From Stomorhina lunata (Eukaryota > Arthropoda > Insecta > Diptera > Rhiniidae), in NCBI GenBank assembly GCA_933228675.1, contig OW121740.1, positions 53,708,174-53,772,173 on the forward strand: DNA of 64,000 bases, read 5' to 3'. The notes beneath the pieces were generated by a model that was not told the origin of the DNA, did no database searches, and was given only the letters and a program-made list of their open reading frames with translations. Shown here piece by piece: positions 56,390 to 64,000 of this stretch (the first letter of the stretch is position 1; each line of letters opens with the position of its first letter). The translations under genes were made by a program, and so were the position numbers.

Positions 56390-57290
56390 GCAATGTTAAA
56401 AGTTTAAAATGTATGTTTTAATGTCTATATCTCTTTAACTGAAGTACCGATTTAAATTATCTTCTTAAGGAACTACGACATAAACCGAAATAATGCTTCC
56501 AATAAGGAAATATGAAAAACTTTATACAAAATTACAAGAAATGAACGAATTATAATATTTTCTAAATATTATATAATTCGAAATGATCACTTCATAATTT
56601 GGTTTATAAAACTTTTTTATCAGAGCTTTAGATCTGTCATATTATACCAAAACCTTAATTTAAAACTAAGTTTTAAATCTTTAATTACTTTTATTTTATT
56701 ACCAATAAAGTTTAAAGTCATTAAATAAAATTTACTTATGGCCAAATTAGTAATAAATTTGTTTATTTAGGATCCAGTTTTTTTAATTTCATTTTGAAAT
56801 GTTTGTATATTTTTATGGCCCATAGTTTAGATCTGTCATATTTGAGCAAATTTGCTTTAAATCTAGAGATCAGCCAAAATTAGAAATCAATAAACATTTT
56901 TATTGCTTCGTTTAGACAAAGTGGCGGTTCAAATGAGGAATTTATTCAAATGCAGTCGATGATATTATGGACTGGTTATTTAAATTTTGTGATGAAAGAA
57001 AAAACTACGCAAAAATCTAGGAAATTTTTATAGTTTGTTTTAAATAATGAAAAAATATTTATGTAGATATTGTAGTAGCACTGTGCTTATAATAGTCATT
57101 TTCTAAATGATTAAAATATTTTTACCCACAAAAACTTTAACTGAATCGCATTTAAACCTAATTGGATCCTCATAGCGCCTCTCCCATGATATATGATCTA
57201 TTGTATATGCAATTGTGTAACCTTTTGAAATTTTATTTAAATTAGAATAGACGTTTAAAGGTTATAGCCTTAATATATATGGGCTTAAAG
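56390..57290. other. non-coding, nothing recognised
   Basis: AT-rich. Short phrases such as 'tatatctctttaactgaagtaccgattta' look like outliers of the diverged repeat that follows. Confidence 0.5.
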
Positions 57291-59240
57291 TATTTCATCT
57301 TTTATGTCTACATCTCAGTAACTACTTGACCGTTAAAGATATCTAGATAAAAAGTATGATCTAGAGAATTTATTCGTTAAAATTGTTTGGGAATCAGAAA
57401 TTTATACCTTAAAACATACATGAAATTCGATAACAAATATTTTTATTCTCTAACGTCTATATCTCGATAACTACAGATGATGAATGTTTTTTATCATCTA
57501 ACAAATCACTCTTTCCATTTACCCGTTAATGAGATGCCTGGTGTAAATTGTGCAATGTTATAACCGATGCTGGATCAAAAGAATTTTCTCTTGTATGTCC
57601 GCATCTCAGTAAATACTGGATCGGTAAAAATTGTTAAGACAAAAAGATATCTCGTTAGCTACTGAAACGATTCGAAAGTTTTTTTTACTATTTAAGAAAT
57701 TACTAACTCCATTTGCCTAGAAATTTGGTTTAGCGTTTAAATCTCAGTAACCTCTGAAGCGATTTAAAAAGTTTCTTTTGAAAACATGATTTAAAGAAAT
57801 TTTTCTTTCGATATGCACTTCTTTTTTTCTGGGAATCTGGTTTACATCTACGATTTTGTTCTAAACATGAAGAAAATTGGATTAAAAGTATTTTCATTCT
57901 AATGTTTATATCTTTGAAACCAATGTACCGATTTAAAAGAAGTCTCAAGAACATATTTATCATACTTTCGTTGTGCTTAGAAATGTTTTGATCTTTTTTG
58001 TGATTACTCCGAAGTTGAACATAGTTTTGACAAAAAAAAAAACTATTCAAAATAATATTGTACTTTGGGCTCTTATTTTAGATTCTATGCCTCTAGAAAC
58101 TCCAACTTTGATCAAAACTTTTAACCATTGATATAAATGTTATAGATTTTTAAGTATTTTTACTTCAACGTTCATATCTCAGTAACCTCTGAACCGATTT
58201 TAAAAGTTTTTTGTTTCCTAAAACTCGATTTAAAGAAGTTATTCTTTCGATCTGCACTTCGTTTTTTCTGGTAATCTGGTTTATATATACGATTTGGTTC
58301 TAAACGTGCAGAATATTCGATTAAAAATATTTTCAAGCGGTTAATAAGTTTATATGTTAATATCTCTGAAACCAATGTATCATTTATATCTCTGAAACCA
58401 ATTTTAGCTTCTATGCCTCTAATAACTCCAATTTTGATGAACAATTTTAATCATTGATATAAATGTTATAGAATTTTAAGTATTTTTACTTCTGCGTTCA
58501 TATCTCAGTAACCCCTGAACCGATTTTAAAAGTTTCCTTCGAAAACACGATTTAAAGAAGTTATTCTTTCGATCTGTATTTCTCTTTTTTTCTGGAAATC
58601 TGGTTTATATCCACAATTTTGCTCCAAACATGCAGAATATTGAATTAAAAGTATTTTTACGATGTTTATATGTTAATATCTCTGAAACCAATGCACCGAT
58701 TTAAAAGAGTCTCAAGAACATATTAATATATTTTCATATCATATTTTTGATATATTTAATACATATCAATCATATTTTTGATATATTTAGCAACTTTTGA
58801 TTTTATAGCAACTTAAATAAATTGTGATAACTCCGAAAAAACAAAAAAAACTATACCATACATAAATGGTTAATTTTTGTTTTAAAGTTTATGTCTCAGT
58901 TACCTCTGAACCGATTTTAAAAGTTTCATTAGAGTACTCGATCTGCACTTTTTTCTGAGTATCTGAGTATTCTAAACTTACTCGTACTTGGTATTGGAAT
59001 AAAAGTATATTTACTCTATCGTTTATATCTCTGTAACCAATATAACGGTTTGAAATAAGTCTCAATTATATAGCTTTTATGCTTCTATGTTCAAAACTTT
59101 CAATCATTGATATAAATATTATAGAATTTTAAGTATTTTTACTTCAGCGTCCATATCTCAGTAACCTTAGAACCGATTTTAAAAGTTTCTTTAGAATAGA
59201 AGATTTAAAGAATTTCCATCGATCTTCACTTTTAATTTTC
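57290..59240. repeat. diverged tandem repeats, 260-430 bp spacing
   Basis: 'ctcagtaacctctgaaccgatttt' recurs near 57744, 58176, 58504, 58894 and 59158, with 'tttaaagaagttattctttcgatctgcactt' and 'tctgaaaccaatgtaccgattta' in between. Two minus-strand frames (57730-58050, 58172-58444) share a peptide through this shared DNA (QKKRSA-RK-NFFKS); I read them as repeat-derived. Confidence 0.7.
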
Positions 59241-59754
59241 TGAAATCATTATGGTCTTAGTCAAAATTTTTATGTTTTCTTTTATTCAATCTAAAAAAGG
59301 AGCCTCTAGAACTGAAATTTCCTTATTCCAACTTATGTCTAAAAATAGTGGTTTATAACTTTATCGGAAATAACTAATATCAGTCAAAATTTGAAGCTGC
59401 TTCTTTTTTCAATATAAATTGAACTTAATCTAAGCTCTAACAACAGCTTAAAATTGTGTCTGGTAACTCTAATATTGGTCAAAACTTTTGAGCATTATTA
59501 TGGAAATTTGCCTTAACGTTTATATCTCGAAAATCGCTAAATGTTTCATTAAGACAACCTATCTAGAGAAGTTATTTTTATGATATGTACAGGAATCAAT
59601 CTATAATAGAAATAATAAAACAGTTTCTAATTTTCTCAAACACTTTTTGGTCAAAATTTTGCTATATTTGGGAAAAATATTACTATTAAACTAAACTTCT
59701 CAAGCTCTAGAAATCTGTTAATGTTACTTTTTCGAACTCTTTTTCGGATTAGCA

Positions 59755-60540
59755 GCAGGTCTTTCAGATTTGTCGATTTATCGGCATTTTGGCGATTTTT
59801 GACCTGAAAAATAGTAAAGTACCGAAATGGAGATTTTGGCTAGAAAATTGGCGATTTTTGAGATTATATCGATATATTGGAATTTAAAAATTTAGGAACA
59901 AAAAAAAATTTAATAAAAATGATTCCATATACAATTTTTTCTAAAGAAAAAATTTTCATTTAAAATTGTTTATTTAGAAAAACTTTAAATTTAAAATTGT
60001 TTCTACTGAAAAACTTTCAATAAAATTTTTTTCTATAGAAAAATTTACATTTTTTTTCTGTAGTGAAATTTTCAATTAAAATTTTTTCTATCGAAAATTT
60101 CCAGATATTAATTTTCTATAAAGAAGAAATTTTCATATACAAATTTTTGAAAAGAAAAATTTTCCATTTAAAATTGTTTGTGCAAAAAAATTTTGATACA
60201 TACAATTTTTTTGTATAAAAAAAATGTTCCATATATTATTTTTGGTATAGAGAAATTAACAATATGTTTTTTTTTTCATTCAAAAGTTTTACTATAGTGT
60301 ATTGCGCTAAGATTCCAATTTATTACAATTATTTATTATTGAAATAAATAGTTTTTTGATAAAACCCAAAAATGTTGGTGGCGAAAACTTTCCTTGACGC
60401 GAAAAACTTTCATTATGGAATTGGTTCAATATAAAGGTTTCAATGAAAATTCGAGCTATAGAAAATTTTTTGTGAACATATGTAAAATATTTTTAACAAT
60501 TTCATTTTTTCCACGAAAAATTTCTGGCAGCCCTGGGTAG
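59755..60540. repeat. repeat with 'ttctatagaaaaattt' motifs
   Basis: After 'tttcagatttgtcgatttatcggcattttggcgattttt' (also at 21.8 kb), short motifs 'ttctatagaaaaattt...attaaaatt' recur every few tens of bases to about 60250. Ends near 'ctggcagccctggg'. Non-coding. Confidence 0.6.
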
Positions 60541-60887
60541 CAGCTTTAAATTGTCTCTGGTTGCTCTGACTTCAGTCAAAACTTCTGGGTATTATTATAA
60601 AAGATAATGGATTTCAAATAATTTTGCTCTGAAGTTATATCTCAGTAATCATTGAAGCTATTTAAAAAGTTTCTTAAGAACAGAGTATCCAGAGAAGTTA
60701 TTCTTTCATTCTGTATTGGAATCAAATCCATAGACTATATAACAACTTTCAACTTTCTGTCTTTACTAAGAAAATTCTAATATTTTTGGAATAAAATTTG
60801 AGTATTCAAACTAAATTGAAACCTCTAGAAGAGAGTTTATGTGAATATCTCTGTTGTTTCCTTTTTGAACTAGCTCAGTGTAATTAT

Positions 60888-62179
60888 TAGGGTATTCAAT
60901 TATCAGGGGTTTTGGTTTATTCGATTAATCGTGCTTATATTATTCCAAATTCAAACTTGATCGAATAAAAATGACAAATTAAATATTCGATTAACCAATA
61001 AAAATTGATTGTCAAAAATCAACATTTTTTTTAGAAATTTAAGGTCATTTTACATAAAGACGTTCCCCCCAATTTTTTTACATATTACCCTTAATAATAT
61101 AAATACAAAGTTTTATCCAGATCGGATAACAGGAAAGCGTGCCGACTTGACGCCAAAGTTTTGACATGCCAGTTATATGGGAAAAAATAAGGGGTCTTCA
61201 AATATTTGAAAAAATTTCCACTTAGAATACATCTTTAAAAAAGTTAACATCATGGTACACATAATTAAATGGGCTATCCAATGAGATATATTACTTTAAA
61301 ATCGGTTGAAAACTTTTCTAATAATTAAGGGTTTTCCAAAATATTTTACATCTTTGAAGATTTTCCTGAATATATGCAATAAAAAATTTTATTATTTTAA
61401 AAAATTTTAATAAATTTGACTTTTTGACTTTTTTCAAACCTCAATTTATTTAAATATTTATTTTTATTACATTGCGCTAACGTTAAGTCACTTTTGCATG
61501 GCACTTTTTTATGGGACCGTTGTCAAAACTCCTTTTTTGGTTTTTTCAATTTTTTGTTAAACGAATTCGTAAAAAGTTTAAAAAAAGTTTCAGAATGCTA
61601 GTAAAAACATCCTGCAGATTACGGCAAAGAAAAAATTAGATCGATATCTCTAACGGCTTAGCTTAACCTGTGACTTAAAATCAAAGGGTTTCGGCAAAAA
61701 CCAAATTTTTTACCAAAGTTATAAAAAAACACATTCATTGTTTTATATCAGCAGTTTTTTATAAGAAAAACTAATATTATTATTGTTTCAATAGGTAGAA
61801 ATATATATAAGAAATTTGCTTGAAATCGGATGTCGTTAACCCTTTTAATACCAGGGTCAAAAGTAAAATTTTTAAATTATTAATTTTTTAAAAAAAAGTA
61901 TTAGAAATTTCATGTTTTTATTGTTATATGTCAATAAAAATTTAAAAAATCATTTAAAGACGCTTTTTAAATACATTTTTGAATAAATTAACCCTAGTAT
62001 ACCCATGGGCTCCAAACAGTTTTCATGCTTAACCCATGTATGTATTAATATAAAAAAAAAACACTATTTTGTTTAATTGATTTATCGATTGATTTTTTGT
62101 AAATTTTCAAATAATCGATCAAATAAAGATAAGAAATTAATCGGTTAATCGAATAAAGGTTAATTGATTGAATACCCTA
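60888..62179. mobile_element. hAT-like non-autonomous element with perfect 8-bp duplication
   Basis: Ends TAGGGTATTCAATTA and the inverse (to 62179, with one short indel further in: 'ttaattgattgaataccct'). Perfect 8-bp flank GTAATTAT at 60880-60887 and 62180-62187. Subterminal 'attcgattaatcg' motifs occur in both orientations. 1292 bp, no transposase frame. Confidence 0.85.
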
Positions 62180-62546
62180 GTAATTATAAAGCAAGTTTTT
62201 AAAAAACTTTGATGAGGTTAAAATATAAAAAAAAATTGACAAGAGATTTGATCATAGATTTTATGCCGACAATTCCCAAATCTAAAATGTATCTTTATTT
62301 GCATAATTATTCGGTTATTTGTTATTTGATTTTTTGTAAATTTTCAAATAATCGATCAAATAAAGATAAGAAATTAATCGGTTAATCGAATAAAGGTTAA
62401 TTGATTGAATACCCTAGTAATAATAAAGCAAATTTCTTAAAAAACTTTGATGAGGTTAAAATATAATAAAAATTGACAAGATTTGATCATAGATTTTATG
62501 CCGACAATTCCCAAATCTAAAATCTATCTTTATTTGCATAATTTTT
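62091..62546. repeat. 237-bp tandem duplication over the hAT-like right end
   Basis: 'gattttttgtaaattttcaaataatcgatc' starts at 62091 and again at 62328; both continue through the element end 'gaataccctagtaat' into the same flank ('tgatgaggttaaaatataa', 'tatgccgacaattcccaaatc'). Hence the duplication followed insertion. Confidence 0.85.
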
Positions 62547-62710
62547 TAATCATCATAAATCTTTTTTTGTTAAGATACGAAAGAAATTTTAAGAAAAAAA
62601 ATTGATACAAAGCATCCAAAAAAATAAAGCTTGTAAACGAATAATCGATATTGACCTTCTTTAAGACTTTAGTTTAAAAGATTTGAAAGCTCTTTACTCC
62701 TAATGCTTAA

Positions 62711-63745
62711 ACACATAGACAACAGCAGGCTACACGAACACCGACTACAAAAGTCGTTGGCTGCAATCGTTGCCTCGTAGTCAGCTACTTAATTATTTTG
62801 GGGACGGCAGCTACATTTCGAAACACCTGTTTATGAATGGTGCCAATATCGCGTTTATAAGATGGACAAAATAAAAATTTAAATTTTGATAAAAACGACA
62901 TAAATTCATTTTATTAATTAACCTCCGAAATCAACGGTTTTCCTTTACCTGATAGTATGTCTATATCAAAAAAAAAAAAAAATTATAGAAAGATTTTGGT
63001 GTGATCTCTAATAGTTAAAGAGTTATGGGCTTTTTAAATTTTAAGAATAATACGGTATAACTTTAGAAGTTTATATCCGATATTAACTTTTTTGGTATCA
63101 AACAAAAGCTACTGAAAATATCTTTTATATTCTTATATGTTCTATATAATATTCTTTATAATGGATTAAGAGCTAATATACTATAAACTTATTTCTGCAA
63201 CCGACTTTTTTTTATAAAAATTCGTATATCATAAAACAATATAGATATAAGTATGCTCTTTTATATAATGAATTTTATAAAGGACATACTAGGCTTTTAT
63301 ATAACATGAACTACTTAGTTCTAGCACACGTAGCGTGTGAGTTAGACAGTTTAAGAAATAACTTATTAAAATTTTACTTCTATTTAGTTATAGTTATATA
63401 AATATAAATTTTTACATAATATTTTATTAGATATTATTATATACATTAAATATGTAAATATTTTATAAGTATGTAAATTGTTTACGTAAATTCTCCCCAT
63501 TGTATTTGTGGTAAATAAATTCAAGTGGTTTAAATCGCTCATTTATTTCAATATTATATGGTGTTGACAGCACTAAATCTTTTATTGTCGCCAACAAAAA
63601 TAGAAAATAGTTTAATTTTGGCTACAGCTACAACGGTGGTCGGTAGTCGTGTAGCCGCGTCGACTCTAAAAAATTTATTTCTATTTGAATGCATGTATTC
63701 TAATTTTGACAGGTTGTAGCCCGTAGCCTGCTGTTGTCTATGTGT
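62711..63745. mobile_element. TTAA-flanked element with 23-bp inverted ends
   Basis: Ends ACACATAGACAACAGCAGGC (23 bp in all) from 62711 and, inverted, to 63745, with TTAA at 62707-62710 and 63746-63749. Subterminal 'ggctacacga' and 'tcgtgtagcc' are also inverted. 1035 bp without coding capacity. TTAA targets suggest piggyBac-type mobilisation. Confidence 0.82.
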
Positions 63746-63749
63746 TTAA

Positions 63750-64000
63750 TGCATAAAGCTTTAAGGTAACCAAAATTTGAATTTAAATTTCCACTTACCG
63801 CTACCTTGATATATAAGTTTGAAAATCATAAAACCATTTTCGTTCACAGGCTTTATAATTAAACCATTAAACTCTCACAAAAAAGGTACTTGATGGCAAA
63901 TTTGTTAGCAACAATTTAAAGAAAATAAAATTAGAAAATTATAACTATTCAAATAACAAATAAATAACAACAACAATAACAAAAAAAATTGAAGTAATAA
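63750..64000. other. window end, nothing recognised
   Basis: AT-rich, 'aataacaacaacaataac' tract at the end. No gene seen. Confidence 0.4.

Noticed and set aside
57730..58444. Two related genes on the minus strand
   Set aside because: The shared peptide follows from the shared DNA repeat, other units are not open, and no known domain is present.

Overview
The window looks like intergenic, repeat-dominated DNA from a higher (probably calyptrate) fly. It is very AT-rich and has no bacterial-style gene packing. Every recognisable coding stretch belongs to a transposable element: mariner-like (DD41D-type), Tc1-like DD37E, piggyBac, Transib, and several non-LTR retrotransposon clades. It is also littered with dipteran interspersed repeats of the (TA)n plus (GTCY)n 'mini-me'/DINE-1 style. 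I find no convincing host protein-coding gene. The species is inferred from repeat content only.

Layout. 1-1.3 kb: dead Jockey-type reverse transcriptase. 1.4-2.7 kb: mariner-like element with one nonsense codon. 4.7-7.4 kb: inverted-terminus element whose interior is tandemly duplicated. 7431-12960: complete Transib element (the transposon superfamily related to RAG1) with CACAGTG termini like the V(D)J heptamer, a perfect 5-bp target duplication TGTCA and about 1.36-kb inverted arms. Its transposase is broken only by a frameshift at a 10-A run. 13.0-13.35 kb: first of four copies of a tRNA-derived SINE. 13.7-21.7 kb: mini-me repeats, a second mariner split by a 5'-truncated retroposon, and the first copy of a Helentron-like element ('X') with 131-bp internal repeats. 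24.1-25.9 kb: piggyBac relic missing catalytic residues. 26-35.9 kb: several copies of one RTE/CR1-like retroposon carrying nested SINE and X insertions. 36-45 kb: mosaic of mariner, Jockey-like, hAT MITE and RNase-H-bearing retroposon fragments. It includes the one intact transposase gene, a 336-aa DD37E protein inside a TA-flanked element that has interrupted the RNase-H retroposon. 45-64 kb: essentially non-coding and satellite-rich, with palindromic MITEs, a foldback repeat block, a 194-bp tandem repeat, about 2.1 kb of an 11-bp satellite, a hAT-like element with a perfect 8-bp duplication and a TTAA-flanked element.

The genes do not form a pathway. The window reads as a layered record of insertions in which the nesting gives relative age: retroposon, then SINE, then X; mariner, then retroposon; mariner, then hAT MITE; RNase-H retroposon, then DD37E. 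The most notable items are the Transib with RSS-like ends and giant arms, the four-copy SINE family with clean target duplications, and the intact DD37E element.
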